64,000 nucleotides of DNA from Ruminococcus sp. (GTDB taxonomy: Bacteria > Bacillota > Clostridia > Oscillospirales > Acutalibacteraceae): positions 1-64,000 of the forward strand of contig JALFTC010000027.1 in assembly GCA_022779485.1 (NCBI GenBank). Reading direction: 5' to 3'. Below the pieces are notes generated by a model that made no database searches, had not been told where the DNA came from, and saw only the letters and a list, made by a program, of their open reading frames with translations. Positions 8,383-15,615 of the stretch are shown here, in pieces (position 1 is the first letter of the stretch; each line of letters starts with the position of its first letter). Both the position numbers and the translations under genes were made by a program.

Positions 8383-8916
8383 ATGACCATAACACGAATA
8401 AACGACAAAACCATAATGCTGGAGCTTTTAACGGAAGAAGTTCCCTACAAAAACGAAGAGGAACTTTTGTACCACATTTTAAGCATAGCAGTTTCTGCAG
8501 AACACCTTAACACCGAAAACTGCGCTTTCTTGCTTGAAGGGGTTGAATCTAAAAAGGGTTTTGTCTTTCTGCTAACAATTAAGAACAGCAGAAGAAAATT
8601 TAAGATTAAGAAAAGCCTTACTTCCTCTATATACAGCTTTGAAAACCTTGAGGATTTACTATCCTGTATTTGTGCACTTTACAAAGGGCATATCATTCCA
8701 AAAAAGAGCAGTACACACATTATGAATGACAAATACTACCTGTCATTTTCAAATACATATCTGCCCAAAAGCGGAAAGGTTTTGCTGTCGGAATACGGAA
8801 AGAAGTGCGAAAACACACAGATTATGCAAAGCATGCTTTCCGAGCACGGTCACATTTTGACACAGGGAAATTCCATTGCCCTTATTGGTGAAAGCTTTAC
8901 CTGCAAAGATTCTTAA
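8383..8916 (+). CDS. MecA-like (NegR) ClpC adaptor protein
   Basis: A 177-residue protein resembling MecA/YpbH adaptors, which bring substrates to the ClpCP protease. The N-terminus MTITRINDKTIMLELLTEE matches the MecA start pattern (M-I-RIN--T). The C-terminal half shows the paired pattern of the MecA C-terminal domain: YSFENLEDLLSCICAL, then THIMNDKYYLSFS. Between them is a linker shorter than in Bacillus. ATG at 8383 follows AAGGAG with 7-nt spacing. It has its own promoter and ends 20 nt inside the convergent rpe gene. Function is inferred from weak similarity. Confidence 0.65.
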   Translation: MTITRINDKTIMLELLTEEVPYKNEEELLYHILSIAVSAEHLNTENCAFLLEGVESKKGFVFLLTIKNSRRKFKIKKSLTSSIYSFENLEDLLSCICALYKGHIIPKKSSTHIMNDKYYLSFSNTYLPKSGKVLLSEYGKKCENTQIMQSMLSEHGHILTQGNSIALIGESFTCKDS

Positions 8917-9547
8917 GCTCCGTTATAGCCTTTGCAGAATCCTCTGCCTTAAAAACAGCAGTTCCGGCAACGCAGATGTCAACACCCGCCTCATAAGCCT
9001 GAGTGATAGTTTGGGCATTTATACCGCCGTCAACCTCAATGAGCAAGTCGGGGTTGACCTTTTCTGCCTCTCTGCGGATCTCTCCAACTCTTGGGAGCAT
9101 ATCCGCCATAAATGCCTGTCCGCCAAAGCCCGGCTCAACAGTCATTACAAGCACCATATACAAATCCTTCAGGTAAGGGAAAATCTCCTTTGCGTCAGTG
9201 CATTTTTTAATGACAATTCCCGGCTTAACTCCCCTTGACTTGATTTTATCAATAGTCTTTTGAATGTCGCTGTCGCTTTCATAGTGGAATGTAATGATGT
9301 CAGCACCTGCGTCGGCAAAGTCATCAATATACTTTAGCGGTTCGGAAATCATCAAATGCACATCAAAGGGCTTGTCGGTATATTTTCTCACAGCCTTAAT
9401 AACAGGTGCGCCGAATGTGAGGTTTGGCACAAAGTGACCATCCATAACATCAAGGTGCATATAGTCGGCTCCTGACTTGTCCATTCTTTCAATCTCCTGT
9501 CCCATTACGGAAAAATCACAGGATAAAAGTGACGGTGCTATTTTCAT
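8897..9547 (-). CDS. rpe: Ribulose-phosphate 3-epimerase
   Basis: Interconverts ribulose 5-phosphate and xylulose 5-phosphate (pentose phosphate pathway). The 216-residue TIM barrel shows all family motifs: KIAPSLLSCDF, HLDVMDGHFVPNLTFG (metal His/Asp), VHLMISEP, VEPGFGGQAF and IEVDGGIN (second catalytic Asp). It is the last gene of the rlmB - pseudo-ATPase - rpe operon, 12 nt after the previous stop, with TAGGAGG before its ATG. Its 3' end overlaps the convergent MecA-like gene by 20 bp. Confidence 0.97.
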   Translation of the reverse strand: MKIAPSLLSCDFSVMGQEIERMDKSGADYMHLDVMDGHFVPNLTFGAPVIKAVRKYTDKPFDVHLMISEPLKYIDDFADAGADIITFHYESDSDIQKTIDKIKSRGVKPGIVIKKCTDAKEIFPYLKDLYMVLVMTVEPGFGGQAFMADMLPRVGEIRREAEKVNPDLLIEVDGGINAQTITQAYEAGVDICVAGTAVFKAEDSAKAITELKNLCR

Positions 9548-9559
9548 AATAATTTCCTC

Positions 9560-12232
9560 CTAAGGTCGCTTAATTGACGGGGCTATCATTGTGGCAAGTC
9601 CCCAGAAAACAGTATATAAAAGCATTTCAACTGTACCCAGAATTTGCGGGCCGGCATACAGGGTGATTGTAGCCATAACCAAAATACCCAGCACAATTCC
9701 GATTAGCTGAATAATCACAGACAAACTGATATTTGCCTTTAGCTGAACACTTCCCGAAAGTGCCCTTGCAAGCTGGGTGAATCTTCCCCTTGTGGCAAGG
9801 TAAGCACGGGATTTTTCGGTATGTACATCTGCAATCTCCTTGCACACATTTCCAAGTCCTGTGGGCAGTACCTTTACACTGCGGTAAAATACGCCGAAAT
9901 CCTCGGAAATCTGCTCTGATGTTATGTTACAGTCGCTTGTGCTTATCAGCAGACTGATACCGTTGTATTCCGCCCTTTGAAGCTCGTTGGAAACCTCTAT
10001 GCTTGGTCTGTATGTTGTGATAAGCATAGCGGTGAGAACTCCTGACAGGGCAACAAATGTAATTTGCTTGTGCTGTTTGCGGTACATTTCCTCAAAATTT
10101 TGCTTTGGAACGCTGATACCGTACTTTTTCATAAGGTCACGGTTTCCAACAAGCACACGCTCATTGTTCACCCAACCCACCAGACCAAGCTGATCCTCGT
10201 ACATTACCGATTCCACATCAGGCAAAACCATACGGCTCTCCTGCAATGCGTCATTAAAGACAGATGCAAGGGGGCTTTTTACTTCTCTTAAAACTGCCGC
10301 CGCACCAAGACAGGACTCGTCCAGCTTTCTCTCATCAAAGGCTTGAATGTTGTTAAGAATAACAGAACCCTCTGGGTAAAGCTCGCTTGCGTCAACCATA
10401 ATTGCAGAGGTGTCGCAAAACTGCTTAACACCCTGAAAACCGCACAGCATTGCGCCCTTTCTAAGGAGCTTTTTGCACAGTGAACGCATCGGAACATTGA
10501 CAGCAAGCAAAGCGCAAACAGGTATGCTCACCGCTGAAATTAGCGAGAGAACAGAAAATGCACCAACAACATCTCCGGCCATAATACCGTAAAGCACTGC
10601 AACTACCACAGCACACACAGTTGTAAAAGGAGCAATTTTTCCTGCAACCTCCTCCGACATATCGGGGGCATAGGAAAGCTGAAGATAATTGGTGAGAAAG
10701 TCTGTTTTGTGCTGATAAGCGATTATCGGCTTTTCAACCACAGTACCGCTCATCATCTTTGATGCTATGTTTTCATCGGTATATATTTTTGCTGAATAAA
10801 ACTTCTTATTTGAAGATAAAAATTCAAAATTTTTCTTAACTCTGTCCACCATAACAAGCTTGCCAAGGGTGTTGCAAAGAAGTCCCACAAGGACAATTAC
10901 TGTGTAGTAGCTATATTCTCCGCTAAAGTAGTCCTTTGTGGCAAACAACCCTACAATTCCTGCAACAAACGCTCCCGCAAGACCAACAGCAACAGCTGTG
11001 TCGGAGTTCCCCTTGAATTTCCTAAGGACAACAAGACCGTTTCTCACTGCAACCCTTGAAACCATTACAGACGCAACAATAACCAAAAGGTTGAGCATTC
11101 CTAAAATAACAGGAGCTGTGTAACTGTTACCCAAGGAGGAGGGCAACACCCTGTGAAGAATTACCATTATAAGGCTAAGTGCAGTAAGTATCCCCAAAGC
11201 AAGGCTTTGAAACCTTAGCTTACGCATATTTTCGCCGATTTCTTCAGAAACACTCTCAATATCGTCACGGCTGTCGTAATCGTCAACTGTGACAACCTTT
11301 TCTGCTGTTGTTCTGTTGCCCAGCTTGTCATCATCAGGATTTTCCGTCAGCAAGCTGATAAGGGTGTTGAAAAATCCCGGCTTAACCTTTTTTATTCTCT
11401 CTGTCACCACAGTTTCTGTGGGCTTGTATGTAGCGGAAATTTCAGGGTTTTTGCTCTTTAGGTATTCCTCATACTCCTGCCTGACAACAACAGAGAACTT
11501 TCCCACATTTACATTTAACGGCTCGTAACCGCTGTCCGGTGTGTAAACAGGCACCTTGGACGCCTGAGTAGTTCCCGGTGGCACAGGCTTTTGCTTGCCA
11601 AACAGCTTTTCGTATTCAAACTGGTCAAGTTCCTCTTCCTCCTCGTGTTTTGGAAGGGGAGGAAGATTTTCTCTCTTAATAAGCTCCTCAAGGCTCTCCT
11701 GCTTGAACTTTTCCTCGTCAAAATTTTCGTCAGCAAGGGCAAAGTCAACCTCGGTATCCTTTGGGGTAATGTCGGGAACATCAATATCAATGGTGTCAAT
11801 GTCCTGTATCTCAATAGGCTTAATGTCAAATTGAGGAACATTGTCAATGATGTCCTCTGCCACCTTTGCCCCTTCGGGAATTTCAGTCCTAAACTGAACA
11901 TCCTCCTCAACGGGAAGAGGTGCGCTGAAAATCTCTGTGCTGTATTCCGGAAGCTCCTCGTCACGAGAAACCTTTCCGTTGTCGTCACCCTGACGCTCCA
12001 TCATAACCTCGGCATTCATTGTGGTTCCTGTCTTTTCCCCCACAATAAGGTTGTCCTCATCAACATCAATGGGAGCAACCCTGTAAAACATATCGCTGAT
12101 TTTTTCACCGCCAAAGCCCTCGTCAAATTCGTTGTGACTAACAGTTGATTTTATCTCCTCACTTTTTGAGGGTTCGTCCTTTTTTCCAATATTTTTTATC
12201 TTTTGTAGGAAGTCAGATTTGTTAAACTCCAT
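9560..12232 (-). CDS. Large membrane protein, degenerate heavy-metal P-type ATPase-like (pseudoenzyme)
   Basis: An 890-residue protein. Residues about 1-340 are hydrophilic and very acidic (many D/E and P, a probable disordered cytosolic arm). Then come about four membrane helices (about 345-480), a short soluble stretch, two more helices (about 535-580), a cytosolic region and two final helices. The order follows P1B ATPases, with key residues changed. SIPVCALLAVNVP (about 570) takes the place of CPC-ALxxATP, and CDTSAIMVDASELYPEG (Asp about 614) takes the place of DKTGTLT. GNRDLMKKYGI and TYRPSIEVSNELQRAEYNGISLLISTSDCN replace the N-domain and TGD regions, and no GDGxND is seen. ATP-driven transport is therefore unlikely. 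It lies 15 nt after rlmB and 12 nt before rpe. Confidence 0.75.
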   Translation of the reverse strand: MEFNKSDFLQKIKNIGKKDEPSKSEEIKSTVSHNEFDEGFGGEKISDMFYRVAPIDVDEDNLIVGEKTGTTMNAEVMMERQGDDNGKVSRDEELPEYSTEIFSAPLPVEEDVQFRTEIPEGAKVAEDIIDNVPQFDIKPIEIQDIDTIDIDVPDITPKDTEVDFALADENFDEEKFKQESLEELIKRENLPPLPKHEEEEELDQFEYEKLFGKQKPVPPGTTQASKVPVYTPDSGYEPLNVNVGKFSVVVRQEYEEYLKSKNPEISATYKPTETVVTERIKKVKPGFFNTLISLLTENPDDDKLGNRTTAEKVVTVDDYDSRDDIESVSEEIGENMRKLRFQSLALGILTALSLIMVILHRVLPSSLGNSYTAPVILGMLNLLVIVASVMVSRVAVRNGLVVLRKFKGNSDTAVAVGLAGAFVAGIVGLFATKDYFSGEYSYYTVIVLVGLLCNTLGKLVMVDRVKKNFEFLSSNKKFYSAKIYTDENIASKMMSGTVVEKPIIAYQHKTDFLTNYLQLSYAPDMSEEVAGKIAPFTTVCAVVVAVLYGIMAGDVVGAFSVLSLISAVSIPVCALLAVNVPMRSLCKKLLRKGAMLCGFQGVKQFCDTSAIMVDASELYPEGSVILNNIQAFDERKLDESCLGAAAVLREVKSPLASVFNDALQESRMVLPDVESVMYEDQLGLVGWVNNERVLVGNRDLMKKYGISVPKQNFEEMYRKQHKQITFVALSGVLTAMLITTYRPSIEVSNELQRAEYNGISLLISTSDCNITSEQISEDFGVFYRSVKVLPTGLGNVCKEIADVHTEKSRAYLATRGRFTQLARALSGSVQLKANISLSVIIQLIGIVLGILVMATITLYAGPQILGTVEMLLYTVFWGLATMIAPSIKRP

Positions 12233-12247
12233 CTTCTTTACTCCTGA

Positions 12248-13006
12248 TTATCTGTCATTTGCTATTTCGTACATTAGAATTCCTGCCGCAACAGAGGCGT
12301 TAAGTGAATTGATTTTGCCCTTCATTGGCAGGGACACTATTACATCACATTCCTTTGCAACAAGAGGACCTATACCCTTGCCCTCATTTCCGATTACAAG
12401 GGCAACTGCACCGTCAAACTTCACCTTTTTGTAGTTTTCTCCGTTCATATCGGCACCGTAAACCCATACGCCCTGTTCCTTTAGCTTTTGCAGGGTTGCA
12501 GTAATATTCTTTACCCTTGCAACAGGCATATATTCCAAGGCTCCTGCTGAGGTTTTCTCCACAGTATAGGAAAGTCCTGCGCTTCGCCTTTCGGGAATAA
12601 TCACACCGTGAGCACCGGCACACTCTGCGCTACGGATAATTGCACCCAGGTTGTGAGGGTCCTCAATCCTGTCAAGGACAATAATAAAGGGACTTTCGCC
12701 CCTGTCCTTTGCCAGAGTGAGAATATCATCAACAGTACTGTATTCCTTAACAGCGCACTGGGCTATAATCCCCTGATGATTAACTCCCCTTGCAAGGAAA
12801 TCAAGCTTTTTAGAGTCAACCTCTTTTACGGGAATATCCCTTTGCTTTGCCTTTGCAACAATGGCAACCACAGAGCCGTTCCTCTCGCCCTTTGCCACAA
12901 GGACAGATTCAATACTTCTGCCACTGCGAATTGCCTCCATAACAGGGTTACGACCGGCTATTATGTCGTTTCTCTCCCCTTGGAGGTCACGATTAAAATC
13001 TTTCAT
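12248..13006 (-). CDS. rlmB: 23S rRNA 2'-O-methyltransferase RlmB (SpoU/TrmH family)
   Basis: SPOUT methyltransferase acting on a guanosine ribose of 23S rRNA (G2251 in E. coli numbering). The N-terminal substrate-binding domain starts IIAGRNPVMEAIRSGRSIESVLVAKG. The knotted catalytic domain shows the three SpoU motifs: VLDRIEDPHNLGAIIRSAECAGAHGVI, ALVIGNEGKGIGPLV and LPMKGKINSLNASVAAGILMYE. Length 252 is normal. AAAGGA precedes the ATG. First gene of the apparent operon with the pseudo-ATPase and rpe. Confidence 0.95.
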   Translation of the reverse strand: MKDFNRDLQGERNDIIAGRNPVMEAIRSGRSIESVLVAKGERNGSVVAIVAKAKQRDIPVKEVDSKKLDFLARGVNHQGIIAQCAVKEYSTVDDILTLAKDRGESPFIIVLDRIEDPHNLGAIIRSAECAGAHGVIIPERRSAGLSYTVEKTSAGALEYMPVARVKNITATLQKLKEQGVWVYGADMNGENYKKVKFDGAVALVIGNEGKGIGPLVAKECDVIVSLPMKGKINSLNASVAAGILMYEIANDR

Positions 13007-13132
13007 AAAAAAATCCTTTTGCCTATACTTATATTTTCGCTTACATAATCAATACAAGTATATCACAAAAGGATTTTTATTAAAAGCATTACAGATAAAA
13101 AATATTATTTTTTAATATATTGGATAATTCAC

Positions 13133-13720
13133 CTACAAATTGTTCAGCACAGTTTCGCTTTGGTCGGCATAATCCGGCAAAATTCCGTAAAATCCTGTTG
13201 TTTCATCTCTGAAAAGCTCAATGTGAGGAGGAAATACTGAAAAAGAAAAATACCCCACAAGGAACAGTCCAAGTAAAAATAGTGACGGAACAAAATACGG
13301 CTTTAAGTCCTTATCCCCTACAACCAGCTTGTAGGACATTATCTGTGACAACAGCACACCTAAAAATCCAATGGTAACATCAATCCAAACAATGCTTTTG
13401 CCAAAAATCAGTGCAAACAAATAGTGGAATACAATAATGAACGCCCCCAAAAAGTACAGAGAAAGCACCTTGCCCACCACAAATGGCTTGAAGTAAACAT
13501 TGGAAACCAAAAGCTCTATCAATGCCCAAATGGCATAGGCTATGAGGAAAATCTTTGTGTTTTCCCACACCGACTCGTTGATTGCGCCAAATAGTATGGA
13601 GAATACACTGCCGTCAGTTAAGTCATAGATAAAGTGTAGAAGTGTTGCAAGTCCAAAGACCAAAAACACTCCCACTATTTCAAGGTTACGAAAATATTTT
13701 GTATTCATATTTATGACCAT
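13133..13720 (-). CDS. Polytopic membrane protein, DUF6512-like
   Basis: A 195-residue protein with about five to six hydrophobic segments (roughly 12-30, 55-75, 85-105, 110-128, 145-165). The stretch FGAINESVWENTKIFLIAYAIWALIELL after the first helix recalls a family of Clostridial membrane proteins I associate with DUF6512; this is from memory and unverified. No catalytic motif is seen. The start is uncertain: AAAGGAG lies only 3 nt before the first ATG (13720), with a second ATG at 13708. It follows the 88-residue gene (13786-14052) by 65 nt on the same strand. Confidence 0.75.
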   Translation of the reverse strand: MVINMNTKYFRNLEIVGVFLVFGLATLLHFIYDLTDGSVFSILFGAINESVWENTKIFLIAYAIWALIELLVSNVYFKPFVVGKVLSLYFLGAFIIVFHYLFALIFGKSIVWIDVTIGFLGVLLSQIMSYKLVVGDKDLKPYFVPSLFLLGLFLVGYFSFSVFPPHIELFRDETTGFYGILPDYADQSETVLNNL

Positions 13721-13785
13721 AAACTCCTTTCACAAAACTTTATCATACTGTTTACAGTAAAGTATATGAATTAAATAGTCATAAA

Positions 13786-14052
13786 TTACTGAATCAGGAA
13801 TATTATTAAAGCAGTAGCACCTCCGCCGACAAGGGTGGCTGAACCAAGTCGGACAAGCCAATACCACAGCTTTGTCCTTGCCTTAATGGCTGACGGCGGT
13901 TTCATCCTTTTCAGCATTGCCTTTGCCTCTTTTTCAAGAATATGTCGTTGAGCGCCTGTGTACTCCGGGCGAATTACAAGGAGTGCCTTTTCGTAATACA
14001 TATTATTAGTTTCCGTAACCTCAATAACCTGTCTGTTAACTCCACGCAACAT
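13786..14052 (-). CDS. Small protein with C-terminal membrane helix, unknown
   Basis: An 88-residue protein I do not recognise. The first 60 residues are soluble and basic (LVIRPEYTGAQRHILEKEAKAMLKRMKPPSAIKARTKLWYW); the end is one glycine-rich hydrophobic segment (LGSATLVGGGATALIIFLIQ), suggesting a tail-anchored protein. The ribosome binding site AGAGGG is about 10 nt from the ATG and sits right beside a 10-bp inverted repeat (14066-14090). An alternative start at 14001 (MYYEKALL) lacks a well-placed ribosome binding site. Confidence 0.65.
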   Translation of the reverse strand: MLRGVNRQVIEVTETNNMYYEKALLVIRPEYTGAQRHILEKEAKAMLKRMKPPSAIKARTKLWYWLVRLGSATLVGGGATALIIFLIQ

Positions 14053-14065
14053 ATGAAAAACCCTC

Positions 14066-14090
14066 TTTCTGCCTATATTTTAGGCAGAAA
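14066..14090. promoter_or_regulatory. Inverted repeat beside the ribosome binding site of the 88-residue gene
   Basis: Perfect 10-bp arms TTTCTGCCTA/TAGGCAGAAA with a 5-nt loop. On the minus strand the hairpin ends just before AGAGGG, so it could control translation or be a repressor site. Confidence 0.55.
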
Positions 14091-14467
14091 AAGGATAATG
14101 TATTCAATAAAATAAAACAAAATTGATAATTCTTTGTAATAATTTCAATTTAGAATTATACTATTTGTAAAATTCCTTTTTATCATCATTTATGTGGAAA
14201 ACTATGTGAAAAGTTATGAAAACCACTTGATACAAGTTAGATTTCTCCTAAAATTAAAAAAATTTCTACATAAAAGTTTTCAACATTAACACTTTCCATA
14301 TAGTTTTCAACATAAAAATATTACAATTAGTAATATTTATCCTGTCAATGCAATTACAGAATTAACTGAAAAAAACTTATAATTTTACATAAATCACAAA
14401 AGCTACTGTAATCACACCAACATATATTGTATATAAAGACTTTTTGAATTACAAAAATGTCATAAAG
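14091..14467. other. AT-rich non-coding stretch with DnaA-box-like nonamers
   Basis: About 380 bases with no gene, strongly AT-rich. Visible structure: TTTTCCACA (reverse strand, 14193-14201), its near repeat at 14205-14213, and two direct copies of TTTTCAACA (14277-14285 and 14304-14312). The two clusters are roughly complementary to each other. No promoter for a neighbouring gene is obvious. Confidence 0.5.
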
Positions 14468-14493
14468 CAAAAACCGCAACAGGTGCGGTTTTG
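14468..14493 (-). terminator. Intrinsic terminator of spoVAD
   Basis: Stem AAAACCGCA/TGCGGTTTT with a 5-nt loop, just past the spoVAD stop; U run on the minus-strand transcript. Confidence 0.85.
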
Positions 14494-14506
14494 TACTACA
14501 AAATAT

Positions 14507-15520
14507 TTATTCCTGAACTTTTAGATTGACAAGGTGGGCGACTGATGGGATACTCTCGCCCTGCTGGTTTGAGGTTGGGCTCATTAGCGCTCCCGTAGCA
14601 ACAAACAGTACATTTTTAAGACTACCCTTGGTCATATCCCCCAAAATCTTACTGCAAAGCACAGACGCACCGCAACCGCAACCGGAACCACCTGCGTGAA
14701 CATCCTGCTTTTTTCTGTTAAACACCATCAGTCCGCAGTCGTGGTGGACACCCTCAATATCCACACCCTGGTCAAACAAAAGCTGATGAAGAATATCCGT
14801 ACCAACCTGTCCAAGATCACCTGTGTAAATCCTGTCGTAGTCAGTTGGTGAAGAACCTGTGTCCTTAAGGTATGTCATTATTGTGTCAGCGGCGGCAGGA
14901 GCCATAGCCGCACCCATATTGTTAAGGTCTGTAACACCCAAGTCAACAATTTTTCCCACAGTTGCGTGACAAACCTCAATTCCTTTACCCCTTTCACTGA
15001 CAATGACGGAGCCGGATGCTGTTACTGTCCATTGGGCGGTTTGGGGTCTTACACCACCGTACTCCAAAGGGAAACGGTACTGCCTTTCTGCCGTGCAAAA
15101 GTGTGACGAGGTGACAACTCCGGCTTCCCTTGCACCACCGCCGGCAACAGTCATACTTGCCATAATCAAGCCCTGCGCCATGGTGGAACAGGCACCGTAC
15201 TGACCAAGATAGGGAATCGCAAAATCTCTCATTGAGTAGCTGGAGCTAATAAGTTGGTTAAGCAAGTCACCGGCAAAGATAAAGTCCAAATCCTCCGGCT
15301 TTTTTTTGCTCATAGCCATAGCCTGAATAAAAGCCTCCTGCTGAAATTTTGCTTCAGCCTTTTCCCAAGTGTCCTGCCCTGCTCGTGAATCGTAAATTAT
15401 TTTTCCAAAGCATTTTCCCAAAGGCCCCTCTGCCTCTTTTTTACCTGCAACAGAACCGTATCCCGTAATCACAGGTGGCTCTGAAAATTTTAATGTATAG
15501 GAACCAACTCTTTTTATCAT
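14507..15520 (-). CDS. spoVAD: Stage V sporulation protein AD
   Basis: SpoVAD helps load dipicolinic acid into the forespore; it has a thiolase-like fold and binds DPA. The 337-residue product starts MIKRVGSYTLKFSEPPVITGYGSVAGKKEAEGPLGKCF and contains SSYSMRDFAIPYLGQYGACSTMAQGLIMASM and GLMVFNRKKQDVHAGGSGCGCGASVL, all typical. ATG at 15520 follows AAAGGGG by 8 nt; a longer upstream reading was discarded because it has no ribosome binding site. Unlike the usual spoVAC-AD-AE cluster, neither partner is adjacent. A sigma-G-like promoter lies upstream. Confidence 0.96.
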   Translation of the reverse strand: MIKRVGSYTLKFSEPPVITGYGSVAGKKEAEGPLGKCFGKIIYDSRAGQDTWEKAEAKFQQEAFIQAMAMSKKKPEDLDFIFAGDLLNQLISSSYSMRDFAIPYLGQYGACSTMAQGLIMASMTVAGGGAREAGVVTSSHFCTAERQYRFPLEYGGVRPQTAQWTVTASGSVIVSERGKGIEVCHATVGKIVDLGVTDLNNMGAAMAPAAADTIMTYLKDTGSSPTDYDRIYTGDLGQVGTDILHQLLFDQGVDIEGVHHDCGLMVFNRKKQDVHAGGSGCGCGASVLCSKILGDMTKGSLKNVLFVATGALMSPTSNQQGESIPSVAHLVNLKVQE

Positions 15521-15541
15521 AAAACAAAACCCCTTTGAATT

Positions 15542-15571
15542 TATTATGTACAAAATGGTTGTTATTATGAA
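15542..15571 (-). promoter_or_regulatory. Possible sigma-G promoter of spoVAD
   Basis: On the minus strand TTCATA (15571-15566), 17-nt spacer, CATAATA (15548-15542). This is close to the known sigma-G pattern TGMATA-N17/18-CATAMTA, and the gene is forespore-expressed in Bacillus. Inference from sequence match only. Confidence 0.55.
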
Positions 15572-15599
15572 AAAAACAGAGGGCGGAAAACCGCCCTCT
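15570..15599 (-). terminator. Intrinsic terminator of the Sas6-like gene
   Basis: Perfect 9-bp GC-rich stem AGAGGGCGG/CCGCCCTCT with a 4-nt loop, followed on the minus strand by a run of seven T. It lies immediately upstream of the spoVAD promoter. Confidence 0.95.
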
Positions 15600-15615
15600 A
15601 CACTATTAATCAAAA

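Noticed and set aside
11591..12148. Long plus-strand frame opposite the pseudo-ATPase acidic arm
   Set aside because: Arises from the D/E-rich codons on the other strand; no promoter or ribosome binding site.
14091..14467. Replication origin
   Set aside because: No dnaA, dnaN or parAB nearby, and the nonamers do not match TTATCCACA exactly.
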